NCBI RefSeq assembly: GCF_004349135.1
Contig: NZ_SMFN01000004.1
Coordinates: forward strand, 124,001-188,000
Direction of reading: 5' to 3'
DNA length: 64,000 nucleotides
Source of the DNA: Flavobacterium sandaracinum
GTDB taxonomy: Bacteria > Bacteroidota > Bacteroidia > Flavobacteriales > Flavobacteriaceae
Shown here: positions 8,578-18,297 of the stretch, piece by piece
How positions within the stretch are numbered: the first letter of the stretch is position 1
Layout: every line of letters starts with the position of its first letter
The notes under the pieces: generated by a model
Database searches by the model: none
What the model saw: the letters and a program-made list of their open reading frames with translations, nothing else
What the model was told of the DNA's origin: nothing
Program-made: the position numbers and the translations under genes

Positions 8578-8681
8578 AATTTTAGTGATTGGTTTATCAG
8601 CAAACTTTATTTCCAATGTTAAGTTTTACTTCAATGTTACCAAATTGTTAACTTAAAGTTTTTTTATTGTAAAATGTTTTA

Positions 8682-8689
8682 TACATTTG
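8682..8689 (+). promoter_or_regulatory. -7 box candidate for the MORN-like gene
   Basis: TACATTTG matches TAnnTTTG exactly, 33 nt before the ATG. The nearest upstream TTG is only 12 nt away, which is shorter than consensus, so the -33 element is unclear. Confidence 0.4.
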
Positions 8690-8722
8690 TTAAGCTAATA
8701 TGAATTTAAAAATCCAAACGAC

Positions 8723-9067
8723 ATGAAAAAATATATAATATTAACCGCACTACTTTTCTCAGGAATAGCATTCGCTCAAGAAAACAATCCAAAACTAGAA
8801 GCTGTAGGTGAATTAGTTAAAACAACCTACTACTTTGAAAACGGAAAAGTACAACAAGAAGGTTTCTTTAAAAACGGAAAATTGGAAGGAGTTTGGACTT
8901 CATACGATACAAATGGTAATAAACAATCTGTTGCCACTTATAAAGATGGAGAAAAGACTGGAAAATGGTTTTTCTGGAATGGAAATAACCTAAGTGAAGT
9001 AGATTATTCTAATAGTAGAATTGCTTCTGTAAAAACTTGGAAACAAGATGCGTTGGTCAACAACTAA
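8723..9067 (+). CDS. Small exported MORN-like repeat protein
   Basis: A 114-residue protein with a clear signal peptide (residues 1-19, cleavage after IAFAQ or nearby). The mature part has two to three repeats of the type YFENGKVQQEGFFKNGKLEGVW and YKDGEKTGKWFFWNG, which match the MORN_2/YwqK-like repeat seen in many Bacteroidota periplasmic or surface proteins. Some database entries call such proteins YwqK-family antitoxins; nothing here supports a toxin partner. It is monocistronic: a -7 box (TACATTTG, 8682-8689) lies 33 nt upstream and a terminator follows. Function unknown. Confidence 0.85.
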   Translation: MKKYIILTALLFSGIAFAQENNPKLEAVGELVKTTYYFENGKVQQEGFFKNGKLEGVWTSYDTNGNKQSVATYKDGEKTGKWFFWNGNNLSEVDYSNSRIASVKTWKQDALVNN

Positions 9068-9088
9068 AAAATAAATTAAAATACCACT

Positions 9089-9117
9089 AAAGCTTTCGTT
9101 ATTCGAAGGCTTTTTTT
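9089..9117 (+). terminator. Terminator of the MORN-like gene
   Basis: Arms 9089-9098 and 9104-9113 pair over 10 bp with one G-U, loop of 5 nt, followed by a run of seven T. Confidence 0.8.
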
Positions 9118-9274
9118 GTGACTTCTATTTTTTTGGCCAAGCTATACTTTATAAGATTATTGCGTTCAAAAAAACACTATTTGTAATTCAAAAATAAACC
9201 TATTATAAAATCATATAAGTTTTACAGTAGGTTCTTGGTATCATCTAAACTACAAATAGCTACATTATTTTATA

Positions 9275-9312
9275 AAAAAAGTGAAACTAAACGAATTTAA
9301 TTTCACTTTTTT
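9275..9312 (-). terminator. Terminator of the symporter gene
   Basis: Perfect 12-bp arms at 9275-9286 and 9301-9312 with a 14-nt loop; on the minus strand the stem ends in six T. It lies 20 nt beyond the symporter stop codon. Confidence 0.65.
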
Positions 9313-9332
9313 CATATTAAACTACAGCCGGT

Positions 9333-10997
9333 TTATTTCCAGAAAACTGCATAAACCACCACCAATACAATCATTAATGCAAATGAACAGATAGTATAAA
9401 GAGGACTCGTTTTGAACAATTCTTTCGTTAATGGAATTCCTTTAGCATCGTTATTCCCTTTATTTTGAATTAAACTAATGGCAACAATTAACAACATCGT
9501 TAAAATAGCAGTATAACCCATTTGGTCCATCCATGGCAATGTTGGAAAAACAGATTCAAAATTACTTCCCGCTGCCCATGATTTTGGACCAACTTTAAAG
9601 AACATCGCAATTGGGATAGAAACTAATGCACCCCAAATAGCTGCTTTATTAGTTGTTTTTTTCCAAAACAATCCTAATACGAACACAGCTAAAATACCAG
9701 GACTTACCACGCCAGTATATTCTTGAATAAATTGAAACGCTTGATCAATTCCACCTAAAAGTGGCGCCATAATTACTGCTATTAACAGTGCAATTCCTCC
9801 AGAGATTCGACCTACATTCACCGTCTTTCTATCGTTTGCATTTTTATCAATATACTGTTTGTAAATATCCATCGTAAAAATGGTCGAAGTCGAGTTTAAC
9901 ATCGATGCTAAAGAGGATACAATAGCAGCTGCCAATGCAGCAAACGCCAAACCTTTGAAACCTGCCGGTAAGAAATGCAACAACCACGGGTATGCTTTGT
10001 CGGCAGTACCAAAACCAGGCATATTGTCTGCCGCTGCCGCTCCCAATCGAGCCATTATCGCAGGGTCATTTACCATTACATACGCTGCAATTCCTGGAAT
10101 GACAACAATAAAAGGAATAAGCATTTTTAAAAATGCAGCCAGTAATATCCCTTTTTGGGCTTCACCCAATGATTTGGCAGCTAATGTTCTTTGAATAATA
10201 TATTGATTAAATCCCCAGTAGTAAATATTAGCAACCCAAAGACCACCAACCAAAACACCAATACCTGGTAGGTTCATATATTCTGGATTAGATTTATCTA
10301 AAATCATTACAAAACGATCTGGAGCAGCATAATAAACCGTTTTCATTCCCTCCCATACTCCAGCACCATCGGAAACCGTGTTTAATGCGATATACGTTGT
10401 AACCAAACCACCTAATACCAAGAATATAACTTGAATAACATCTGTCCAAGCCACAGCAGAAAGACCACCATATAAAGAATATGCCGCAGCAAAAAGTGCT
10501 AATCCTACAACTGCATACATCATGTCAATACCCAATATGGCCTCTATGGCTAAACCTCCTAGATACAAAACCGTAGTAAGATTGACAAAAACATATAAAG
10601 CAATCCAAAAAACCGCCAAAATTGTTTTAAGATTTGTTGAAAATCGTTTTTCTACAAATTCAGGAATAGTATAAATCCCTTTTTCGATAAAAATGGGGAG
10701 GAAATACTTCCCTACAATGATAAGCGTGAAAGCCGCCATCCACTCGTAAGATGCAATCGCTAATCCTAATGCGAAACCAGAACCTGACATACCGATAAAT
10801 TGCTCTGCAGAAATATTAGCCGCAATCAATGAAGACCCAATGGCCCACCAAGGCAATGATTTACTTGCCAGGAAATAATCCTCAGCATTTTTTTGGTGAC
10901 CGTCTTTTTCGCGAGAGACCCATAACCCAACGCCTAAAATAAGTACTGCATAGGCAGTAAAAACTAAATAATCGATAAACCCAAATTCTGTTGTCAT
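9333..10997 (-). CDS. Sodium:solute symporter (SSS/SGLT family), probably for galactose
   Basis: Integral membrane protein of 554 residues with about 13-14 hydrophobic segments and the LeuT-like sequence features of the sodium:solute symporter family, closest in feel to the Vibrio sodium/galactose transporter: early GSSLIAANISAEQFIGMSGSGF (about residues 54-75) and the ASMLNSTSTIFTMDIY region near residue 365. It would import a monosaccharide with Na+ across the inner membrane. Galactose as substrate is inferred from its place at the end of the gal/galactanase cluster, same strand as galT and separated from it by 247 nt, so it may have its own promoter. Confidence 0.9.
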   Translation of the reverse strand: MTTEFGFIDYLVFTAYAVLILGVGLWVSREKDGHQKNAEDYFLASKSLPWWAIGSSLIAANISAEQFIGMSGSGFALGLAIASYEWMAAFTLIIVGKYFLPIFIEKGIYTIPEFVEKRFSTNLKTILAVFWIALYVFVNLTTVLYLGGLAIEAILGIDMMYAVVGLALFAAAYSLYGGLSAVAWTDVIQVIFLVLGGLVTTYIALNTVSDGAGVWEGMKTVYYAAPDRFVMILDKSNPEYMNLPGIGVLVGGLWVANIYYWGFNQYIIQRTLAAKSLGEAQKGILLAAFLKMLIPFIVVIPGIAAYVMVNDPAIMARLGAAAADNMPGFGTADKAYPWLLHFLPAGFKGLAFAALAAAIVSSLASMLNSTSTIFTMDIYKQYIDKNANDRKTVNVGRISGGIALLIAVIMAPLLGGIDQAFQFIQEYTGVVSPGILAVFVLGLFWKKTTNKAAIWGALVSIPIAMFFKVGPKSWAAGSNFESVFPTLPWMDQMGYTAILTMLLIVAISLIQNKGNNDAKGIPLTKELFKTSPLYTICSFALMIVLVVVYAVFWK

Positions 10998-11244
10998 ACT
11001 ATTGTATTAATATTAATGAAGTATTTCAAATTAATAATTAGGCTAAGCCCTAATCCTCTGCACCCATTTCCGAGTAGCTGTAATCATTTATTAAAGAGCT
11101 TATTGTGTTTTTTAACCAAGAACCGTATCGGCATTATCCCAAATTACAGAAGCCTAAATAACGTTTCGTTCTCATCTTTCAACAATGATATATGCTAATT
11201 TTTGTCTGCTATTTTTCAAAAGCGTACATCATCTCTTGTAACTA

Positions 11245-12294
11245 TTATTTATTTTTATAGTGTGTAATGGATAGCCCTCTTAAAATAGCAGCACTTTTCT
11301 CTGCTGTAATATCACGCTGTGATTCACCCATCATTTCATAACCTACCATAAATTTCTTTATAGTTGCCGAGCGCAACAATGGCGGATAAAAATGCATGTG
11401 AAAATGCCATTCTGGATGCAATTTACCGTCTGTAGGCGACTGATGAATTCCGGATGAATACGGAAATGACGTTTCAAAAAGATTATCGTATTTAGTGGTT
11501 AACTGTTTTAAAATAACAGCAAAATCAGTCACTTCCGTTTCCGTGAAATCAGTTATTTTACTCACATTTCGCTTGCTGACAATGATCGTTTCATACGGCC
11601 AAATGGCCCAAAAAGGAACTAATGCCACAAAATGTTCATTCTCAATAACAATGCGTTCGTCCAGTTTCAACTCTTCTTTTACATAATCTTCTAAAAGTGT
11701 TTTGTTGTGTGTATCAAAATACGTTTTCAGATTATTTTGCGTTTTCTCAACTTCAGTTGGCAAAGAGGATTGCGCCCAAATTTGTCCATGCGGATGCGGA
11801 TTGCTGCAACCCATCACACTTCCTTTGTTTTCAAAAATCTGAACATGGTTGATGTAATCCACATTACCTAAATCCGTGTATTCTTTTTGCCAGGTATGAA
11901 TGATATTTTCAATCGCTTCGACTGGCATTTCTGGCAAGGTCAAATTGTGTTTTGGCGAAAAGCAAACCACTCTTGAAATTCCTCTTTCTGGTTTTGCCCT
12001 AAAAAAAGTTTCGTTCCTATTTTCTTCAAAAGCTATTTCTTCTTGCTTTAAAGCGGCAAAATCATTTTCAAATACGAATGAATTTTCATAATCCGGGTTG
12101 ACCATTCCATTCGCTCGAACATTTCCCGGACACAAGTAACAAGTCGGGTCATATTCCGGCAATGCATCCGAAGTTACTGTTTCATTTTGCCCTTGCCAAG
12201 GTCGTTTGGAACGGTGTGGAGAAACCAAAACCCATTCGTTAATTAACGGATTATAACGTCTGTGAGGATCTTCGTTGATGTCAAAATTTTTCAT
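11245..12294 (-). CDS. galT: Galactose-1-phosphate uridylyltransferase
   Basis: Leloir pathway enzyme swapping UMP from UDP-glucose to galactose-1-phosphate. The active-site motif HPHGQ is at residues 167-171, with His169 as the expected uridylylated nucleophile. The zinc-type CYLCPGN motif is near residue 53, and the C-terminal WHFHMHFYPP histidine cluster is present. Length (349) is typical. The ATG immediately follows the galK stop with no gap, indicating translational coupling. Confidence 0.98.
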   Translation of the reverse strand: MKNFDINEDPHRRYNPLINEWVLVSPHRSKRPWQGQNETVTSDALPEYDPTCYLCPGNVRANGMVNPDYENSFVFENDFAALKQEEIAFEENRNETFFRAKPERGISRVVCFSPKHNLTLPEMPVEAIENIIHTWQKEYTDLGNVDYINHVQIFENKGSVMGCSNPHPHGQIWAQSSLPTEVEKTQNNLKTYFDTHNKTLLEDYVKEELKLDERIVIENEHFVALVPFWAIWPYETIIVSKRNVSKITDFTETEVTDFAVILKQLTTKYDNLFETSFPYSSGIHQSPTDGKLHPEWHFHMHFYPPLLRSATIKKFMVGYEMMGESQRDITAEKSAAILRGLSITHYKNK

Positions 12295-13464
12295 TTATTT
12301 CGCTATATAAAGTGATGTTCCGTTTCCAATTTTGACATCATAAATTTTTAATTCTATTCCAAATTCGTCCTGATACAACTTTGACAATTTGTTTTTCAAG
12401 GCTTCTTCTTGTCCTTTTTTGATCAAATTAATAGTACAGCCGCCAAAACCCCCGCCCATTAATCGCGAACCTATCACTGATGTATCTTCTTTAACGGTTT
12501 TTACTAAAAAATCTAATTCGGCACAACTTACTTCATAATCCACTGATAAACCTTCGTGCGTTTCGAACATTAATTGTCCTAAAATTTCAATATTTCCAGC
12601 ATCCAAAGCATCACAAGCCAGTTTCACGCGATTAATTTCTTTCACCACAAAAAGGCTCCTTTTGAAAACATTCGCCGTCATTTTGTCTTTCAAACTTAAA
12701 ATTTGCTCTTCGTTGCAATCTCTAAAACTACTAATTTCTGGGAAATTAGCACTAATTATCGAAATTCCTTCTTCACATTCTTCTCTTCTAGTATTGTAAG
12801 CCGAGCTAAATAAGGAATGCTTAACATTACTATCAAATAAAACTAAGGAATAATCATTAAAATTAGCATCATGATATTCGAATTCCAGTGTCTTGCAATC
12901 AATTTTTATGACTTTATTTTCTAAACCCATCACACTGGAAAACTGGTCCATAATTCCGCAATTGATTCCTACCCAATGTTCCGCTTTTTGTCCCATTAGC
13001 GCAATATCAATGGGTTTAATTTTCAAATCGAAGAGTTCATTTAAACCAAATAAAAAACCACATTCTAAAGCCGCTGAAGAAGACAAACCAGATCCCACCG
13101 GAATGTTACTACTGAAAACACAATTGAAACCCTCTACGGAATAACCATTCATTTTCAGCTGATTCAAAACACCACGCAAGTAATTTGTCCAAACACTTTC
13201 CGACTGCTTTTGATCCTCGTTTAAATCAACTTGGAACTCATCATTTAAATCGATAGCCACAATTTTAGCTGTATCCGAATTGTTTTTTTCGAAAGTAAAA
13301 CAAATGATTTTATCGATAGCTGCTGGCAAAACATAGCCGTCATTATAATCGATATGTTCTCCAATAATATTGATTCTACCTGGAGAAAGAACTATTTTTG
13401 ATGGTTCTGAGCCAAAAGTCTGCTGAAAAAAATCAGTTGTTTTGTGTATTAAAATGTCATTCAT
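12295..13464 (-). CDS. galK: Galactokinase
   Basis: GHMP-family kinase phosphorylating alpha-galactose at C1. Signatures: GRINIIGEHIDYNDGYVLP near the N-terminus, the phosphate loop VGSGLSSSAALE, and the C-terminal GSRLMGGGFGGCTI. I chose the ATG at 13464, which gives 389 residues and the usual short lead-in to the first motif; an in-frame ATG at 13482 would add six residues. It sits between the GH2 beta-galactosidase and galT and is directly abutted by galT. Confidence 0.97.
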   Translation of the reverse strand: MNDILIHKTTDFFQQTFGSEPSKIVLSPGRINIIGEHIDYNDGYVLPAAIDKIICFTFEKNNSDTAKIVAIDLNDEFQVDLNEDQKQSESVWTNYLRGVLNQLKMNGYSVEGFNCVFSSNIPVGSGLSSSAALECGFLFGLNELFDLKIKPIDIALMGQKAEHWVGINCGIMDQFSSVMGLENKVIKIDCKTLEFEYHDANFNDYSLVLFDSNVKHSLFSSAYNTRREECEEGISIISANFPEISSFRDCNEEQILSLKDKMTANVFKRSLFVVKEINRVKLACDALDAGNIEILGQLMFETHEGLSVDYEVSCAELDFLVKTVKEDTSVIGSRLMGGGFGGCTINLIKKGQEEALKNKLSKLYQDEFGIELKIYDVKIGNGTSLYIAK

Positions 13465-13520
13465 GATTTTAAAATTATCCATTCCCTTTTTAGGAACTCG
13501 CTGTTATTGTTGTTTTTATA

Positions 13521-15947
13521 CTATTTCTTGGCATTCAAGATCAATTTACCGCTCTTAAGGCCAGAACCATTTACTTCAAGTTTTATATCGCCTGCAGTTA
13601 AAGTCGATTTTACGAGCACTACCAATTTACCGCTAAACAATTTCATGCTGTCTTTATGAAACATTTCAAGCGAAGTGGCATCGCCATTGCAGGCAGCTCT
13701 GTAAGTACCCGCTCCTGAAACTTTAAATTTCAATTGGTTGGTTGCTGTTGGACAAAGAATTCCATTTTTATCCACTACAGATACGGTTACAAAAGAAATA
13801 TCTTCTCCGTTGGCACTGATGGTTTTTCGATCTGCTTCTAAAACAATTTGGTACGGTTTTCCAGCGGTTTTAACCTCTTCTTCAGCAACAGCTTTACCAT
13901 TGTCATCATAAGCCACAACTTTTACTGTCCCAGGCTCATATTTTACATCCATCCACATCAAACGATAGCGATTTTGTGGCGTGTTCTTATTTTTTGTCTT
14001 CACGCCCATGCTTTTTCCATTAATAAAAAGTTCGGCGCTGCTGTAGCTCGTGTAAACAAAAACGGGAGTTGTTTCTCCTTCACGGCCTTCCCAGTTCCAA
14101 TGTGGTAAGATGTGTAGCGTTGATTCTTTGGTATTCCAACGGCTTCGGTATAAATAATAACGGTCTTTAGGTAAACCCGCTAAATCGTTTATTCCAAAAT
14201 AAGAACTTCGAGACGGCCAGCTTTCATCATAAGGTGTAGGTTCTCCTAAATAATCAAAACCCGTCCAAACAAACTCGCCAATGACCCAAGGTTTTTCATC
14301 TTGAAGCACAAAATCTTCATCAGGTACATTCGACCAACTGCAGGCTTCCAAATCATACGAAGAAGATTGAAAATCTGGATATTGCTTGTTTTTTTCTTGA
14401 ACCACAGGGAATTTATAAATCCCTCTAGAACTAACCGTTGAAGCCGTTTCCGAACCCAAAATAAATCCTTGCGGAAATTTTTTATAGGCTTCATCGTATA
14501 AATGTACGCGGTAATTCAGTCCCGGAATATCAAGCAAAGCACCAAAACCAGATTCAATAGTTGCTTTTACTTGATCCATTCCCACCGTTACGGGACGTGT
14601 TGGATCTTCTCTATGGAATAGCTCTTGCAGCCATTTGGCACGTTTCACTCCTTCTTCGCCCCATTGATCAGGCACTTCGTTACCGGAACTCCACATCACA
14701 ATTGAAGGATGATTTCTTGTGGCCTGTACTAAATTAACGATGTCTTTTTCCGCATAATCCTCAAAAAAACGATGGTATCCATTTTCAACTTTTGGCTTTG
14801 CCCATTCATCAAAACTCTCTGCTAAAAATAGAAATCCCATTTCATCCGCTAGTTCCAATTGCTCAAAAGAAGGCATGTTATGCGAACTGCGAATCGCATT
14901 ACAACCCATGTCTTTTAATATCGTCATTTGCCTGCGCAACGCCGCTTTATTTACCGCAACGCCAAGCGGACCCAAATCATGGTGCAGACACACGCCTTTA
15001 AATTTGGTTATCTTTCCATTAAGACTGAAGCCTTTATTAGCCTCATATTTTATTTCCCGAATTCCAAAACGTGTTGTGATTTCATCTTTGAGTTCTGTTC
15101 CAGCATACAATTGCGAAACTGCTTTATACAAATAAGGCGTTTCAGGGCTCCATAGTTTTGGGTTTGCTACTTTTATATTTTGGTCAAATTCATTTCCGAA
15201 TTGTTGCGTCGACTCTTCTGAACTTAGTTGACGTCCTTCGGAATCAAAAACAGTCGTGACTAAACGCGTGTTTTCACCCGATGCTTTTGTCTTTATATTT
15301 ACTTTAGCCACTTCCTCACTAATAAAAGGTGTCGTTATAAACTGTCCCCATTGATCGATGCTTTCGTTGTTTTTTATAATAACACTTACATTTCGATACA
15401 AACCTGTACCAGGATACCAGCGGGACGCAAATTCTTTATTGGTTAGTTTTACTGACAAAGTATTGGCACCTTCATGAGCGAATTGGGAAACATCAAAATA
15501 GAAATAACTATAACCATACGCCCATTCTCCCACTTTTTTTCCGTTTAAATAGATTTGAGGCTCGCTCATCGCACCTTCAAAAAGTAATAGTATTTTTTTA
15601 TCTTTTGAATCTTTAGGCAACGTAAATGTATTGCGGTACCACGCTGTTCCTATATGAGGTAGCGCGCCTGTTCGTCCTGTTTTTTCGGTAGCTATTGTTT
15701 CTCCGTTTTGAACAATGGCAACCTTCTGTATGTCTACATTTTTATCAAAAGGTCCATAAATTGCCCAATCGTGTGGTACGGTTACGGATTCCCATTTCGA
15801 GTCATTAAAATTTACTTTAGATGCCTCTTCAAAATCACCTTTTTGAAATTTCCAATTGGCATTAAGCACTTTAACTTCTCTTGATTGAGAGAAAGCTACT
15901 GGTGTAAATGCTAAAATTGCAAACAGAAAACATATCAATTTCTTCAT
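13521..15947 (-). CDS. Exported GH2 beta-galactosidase
   Basis: Glycoside hydrolase family 2 enzyme of 808 residues with a signal peptide (residues 1-20, ending AFSQ). Domain order: jelly-roll sugar-binding domain (about 25-200), Ig-like domain (205-300), TIM barrel (305-600) and C-terminal Ig-like domains. The acid/base is Glu424 in SSGNEVPD and the nucleophile Glu500 in LGSETAS; the GEFVWTGFDYLGEP motif follows. Family 2 includes several specificities, but the galactanase and Leloir neighbours make beta-galactosidase the natural reading: it would release galactose from galacto-oligosaccharides outside the cytoplasm. No lipobox or T9SS domain, so it is probably periplasmic. Confidence 0.92.
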   Translation of the reverse strand: MKKLICFLFAILAFTPVAFSQSREVKVLNANWKFQKGDFEEASKVNFNDSKWESVTVPHDWAIYGPFDKNVDIQKVAIVQNGETIATEKTGRTGALPHIGTAWYRNTFTLPKDSKDKKILLLFEGAMSEPQIYLNGKKVGEWAYGYSYFYFDVSQFAHEGANTLSVKLTNKEFASRWYPGTGLYRNVSVIIKNNESIDQWGQFITTPFISEEVAKVNIKTKASGENTRLVTTVFDSEGRQLSSEESTQQFGNEFDQNIKVANPKLWSPETPYLYKAVSQLYAGTELKDEITTRFGIREIKYEANKGFSLNGKITKFKGVCLHHDLGPLGVAVNKAALRRQMTILKDMGCNAIRSSHNMPSFEQLELADEMGFLFLAESFDEWAKPKVENGYHRFFEDYAEKDIVNLVQATRNHPSIVMWSSGNEVPDQWGEEGVKRAKWLQELFHREDPTRPVTVGMDQVKATIESGFGALLDIPGLNYRVHLYDEAYKKFPQGFILGSETASTVSSRGIYKFPVVQEKNKQYPDFQSSSYDLEACSWSNVPDEDFVLQDEKPWVIGEFVWTGFDYLGEPTPYDESWPSRSSYFGINDLAGLPKDRYYLYRSRWNTKESTLHILPHWNWEGREGETTPVFVYTSYSSAELFINGKSMGVKTKNKNTPQNRYRLMWMDVKYEPGTVKVVAYDDNGKAVAEEEVKTAGKPYQIVLEADRKTISANGEDISFVTVSVVDKNGILCPTATNQLKFKVSGAGTYRAACNGDATSLEMFHKDSMKLFSGKLVVLVKSTLTAGDIKLEVNGSGLKSGKLILNAKK

Positions 15948-15985
15948 TTTTATAATAAATTAGAATTTATTTTTTTGAAACATAT

Positions 15986-16133
15986 AAGTCATTTAAGCTT
16001 TTAATTTGAATAATTAAAGTGAAAATCATAATGCATTTAAGTACTATCTGATGGCTTTGTAAAGAATAATATCGGTCTATACTCTCTTTTACCTTTGACA
16101 TAACTCAACTGTTTTTAAACACTTAAATGACTT
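15986..16133. repeat. Inverted 12-nt repeats in the gap between GH2 and GH53 genes
   Basis: AAGTCATTTAAG at 15986-15997 is perfectly inverted at 16122-16133, 124 nt apart, within a 192-nt gap. The right copy is part of a 9-nt tandem pair (ACTTAAATG twice, 16121-16138) ending at the GH53 stop codon. No terminator or clear promoter was found here. Confidence 0.55.
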
Positions 16134-16139
16134 AAATGT

Positions 16140-17189
16140 TTACAATTCTTTAAATGCATCTAAAGCAGGCGAAGGTTTTCCGTCTTTTTGCCAAGCGCTC
16201 AAGGAATAACCGCTCCAAGATTTGGCTCCTTGCGGTTCCCAATACAAAACGCCTAAACCTTTATTATTAGGAACTGCTCTCACGGCTTTGATAGTTGCAG
16301 CGAGCAGTTCTTTAGTGTTTTGCACTTCTTCATCAATGCCGCCAACCTCTACAATCATCACTTCTTTGTTGTATCTAGCAACCATATCATTAAGATTATA
16401 AGCTAAATCCGCAATGGTTTCTGTGTAATCTTTTTTAATCCAAAAAGGATAATACGATAATCCAATCACATCGTATTTTACATTATTTGCTGTAGCATTA
16501 TCAAAAAACCAACGAAATTTTTCGTTATTGTTCCCCTCATCAACGTGTACAATTACTTTGATTTTAGCATCAATAGCTTTTGTAGCTTCATACCCTTTGT
16601 TAAGTAATTGTGCCAATTGGTTCCAATTTTTCGTGCTTCCTTCCGGCCACAACATTCCTCCTGGAATTTCATTTCCTACTTGAACCCATTCTGGAGTAAC
16701 TCCAACTGCTTTTAAAGCACTCAAAACGTCAAAAGTATGGTCGTACACATCCGTCATCAACTCCGAAAAGGTATGATTTTCCCAGGCTTTTGGTTTAAAT
16801 TGTTTAGCAGGATCAGCCCATGAATCGCTATAATGAAAATCGATCATGATGCGCATTCCCATTTTTTGCGCACGCAAAGCCATGACAACCGTTTCTTCCT
16901 TGCTGCAATGTCCACTCGCTTTATCATCATTTGGATTGACCCAAACTCTTAGACGAATAGTATTCATTCCTCTATCTTTCAGTAACTGCAAACAATCTTT
17001 TTCGGTGCCATCGGTATCATAAAATTTATATCCTGTGGCTTCCATTTGCGGCAACCATCCTACATCAGCTCCTTTTGAAAAAGAATTCTTAGCAGTTGCT
17101 TGCACATTTTTAGTTGTACTGCAAGAAAAAAGTAGTGAAACCAGTACAGAAGTAACAACGAATCGGAAGTGTATCGGTAAGTTTTTCAT
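16140..17189 (-). CDS. GH53 endo-beta-1,4-galactanase lipoprotein (first copy)
   Basis: Family GH53 endo-galactanase that cuts beta-1,4-galactan (type I arabinogalactan side chains of pectin). A lipoprotein signal ends in LLFSC with lipidated Cys23, so the enzyme is membrane-anchored, possibly surface-exposed. The barrel starts with KGADVGWLPQMEATG; the acid/base is Glu174 in VGNEIPGG and the nucleophile Glu281 in IVEVGG. Length 349 is normal for the family. It starts 6 nt after the stop of a second GH53 gene, so the two are co-transcribed tandem paralogues, clearly diverged in sequence. Confidence 0.93.
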   Translation of the reverse strand: MKNLPIHFRFVVTSVLVSLLFSCSTTKNVQATAKNSFSKGADVGWLPQMEATGYKFYDTDGTEKDCLQLLKDRGMNTIRLRVWVNPNDDKASGHCSKEETVVMALRAQKMGMRIMIDFHYSDSWADPAKQFKPKAWENHTFSELMTDVYDHTFDVLSALKAVGVTPEWVQVGNEIPGGMLWPEGSTKNWNQLAQLLNKGYEATKAIDAKIKVIVHVDEGNNNEKFRWFFDNATANNVKYDVIGLSYYPFWIKKDYTETIADLAYNLNDMVARYNKEVMIVEVGGIDEEVQNTKELLAATIKAVRAVPNNKGLGVLYWEPQGAKSWSGYSLSAWQKDGKPSPALDAFKEL

Positions 17190-17195
17190 TTTAAA

Positions 17196-18296
17196 TTATC
17201 TATTAAACGCCTGAAAAACAGGCAATGCTTTATTATTAAAATCATAAAATGCCTGGTTTTCAAAAGTGGAACCATTTGCGGCTTGATTCCCTTTGAAAGA
17301 AATCCATTCTCCTCCCCAATACGCAAATCCCAAACCGTACTCTGACTCTTTAACGAGTGTTTTTATTGCCAAAACAAAGTTTTTTTGTCCATCAGGAGTC
17401 GCTGGATAACCCGAAACGAGTTGCGAATCTAAACCCACTATATTATTCGTCCAGTCATTATAACCTAAAGTAAAAGGATAAGCGGTTTCAGCAATAATCA
17501 CTTTTTTACTGTATGTTTTTCCTAATGTATTAATGGCAGTTTTTATAACTTCTAAATCTTTTCCGTGCCAAATAGGATAATACGACAGCCCAATGTAATC
17601 GTAATCTACACTTTTAATTTTGTTAAAAAACCAATTCGTGTCCGAAGCTTTCACACCTGCATAATGAATCATGATTTTAGTGTTTGGTGCTTTGGTGCGA
17701 ATAGTTGCGCTGGCAGTTGCCAATAAAGAAATGCTTTGTACTTCCTGATTGATTAAATTTCCTTGCGGCCAAAGGAATCCGCTATTAATTTCGTTCCCAA
17801 TCTGGATAATATCTGGATTAATTTCCGTGAGAATTGTCGACGTGTAATTAGCCACCGCCGATTTTAAATCGGTAAACGACAAATTTTTCCATTCTGCTGG
17901 CGTCGTTTGGGCCGCAGGATCAGCCCAAGTATCCGAGTAATGTACTGTTAACCAAACTTTCAGTCCAGCTTGTTTGACGCGTTGCGAAAGCGCCTTAACT
18001 TCGGCCATTCCAGAACGTCCATTTGCTGGATTTTTCCAAAGACGGATGCGCACCGTGTTACAACCAGCATTTTTCAGAGTTGTAATCATATCTTCTGCTT
18101 GGTTGTTGCTGTTGTATAAAACCGTACCTGATGTTTCTATTTCCGGTAAAAAAGAAAGATCAGCAGCTCTAATAAAAGAATCTACGGCAACCGGCGGCTC
18201 CACTGCTGGAGTTTCACCTGTCTCATTACTAGTAGAACAGGAAATAAAAAATACGAAAAGGGATAAAAACCCTGAAATTAAAATGTTTCTTTTCAT
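17196..18296 (-). CDS. GH53 endo-beta-1,4-galactanase lipoprotein (second copy)
   Basis: Second GH53 galactanase, 366 residues. The signal peptide ends in FFISC with Cys20 as lipidation site, followed by a Ser/Thr/Glu-rich linker (about 21-40). The barrel opens with RAADLSFLPEIETSG; Glu169 in IGNEINSG is the expected acid/base and Glu270 in IAETAYPF the nucleophile. It lacks the EVGG context of the first copy, having the AETAYP form seen in other family members, which suggests different cleavage preferences. galM starts 1 nt downstream of its start in operon order (galM stop precedes it by one base). Confidence 0.92.
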   Translation of the reverse strand: MKRNILISGFLSLFVFFISCSTSNETGETPAVEPPVAVDSFIRAADLSFLPEIETSGTVLYNSNNQAEDMITTLKNAGCNTVRIRLWKNPANGRSGMAEVKALSQRVKQAGLKVWLTVHYSDTWADPAAQTTPAEWKNLSFTDLKSAVANYTSTILTEINPDIIQIGNEINSGFLWPQGNLINQEVQSISLLATASATIRTKAPNTKIMIHYAGVKASDTNWFFNKIKSVDYDYIGLSYYPIWHGKDLEVIKTAINTLGKTYSKKVIIAETAYPFTLGYNDWTNNIVGLDSQLVSGYPATPDGQKNFVLAIKTLVKESEYGLGFAYWGGEWISFKGNQAANGSTFENQAFYDFNNKALPVFQAFNR

Positions 18297-18297
18297 C

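Noticed and set aside
8723..9067. MORN-like protein as a toxin-antitoxin partner
   Set aside because: It has a signal peptide and no adjacent toxin gene; the YwqK antitoxin name in databases is not supported here.
11016..11198. 60-codon frame between the symporter and galT
   Set aside because: No recognisable product, no promoter, and composition like non-coding DNA; the gap is left unannotated.
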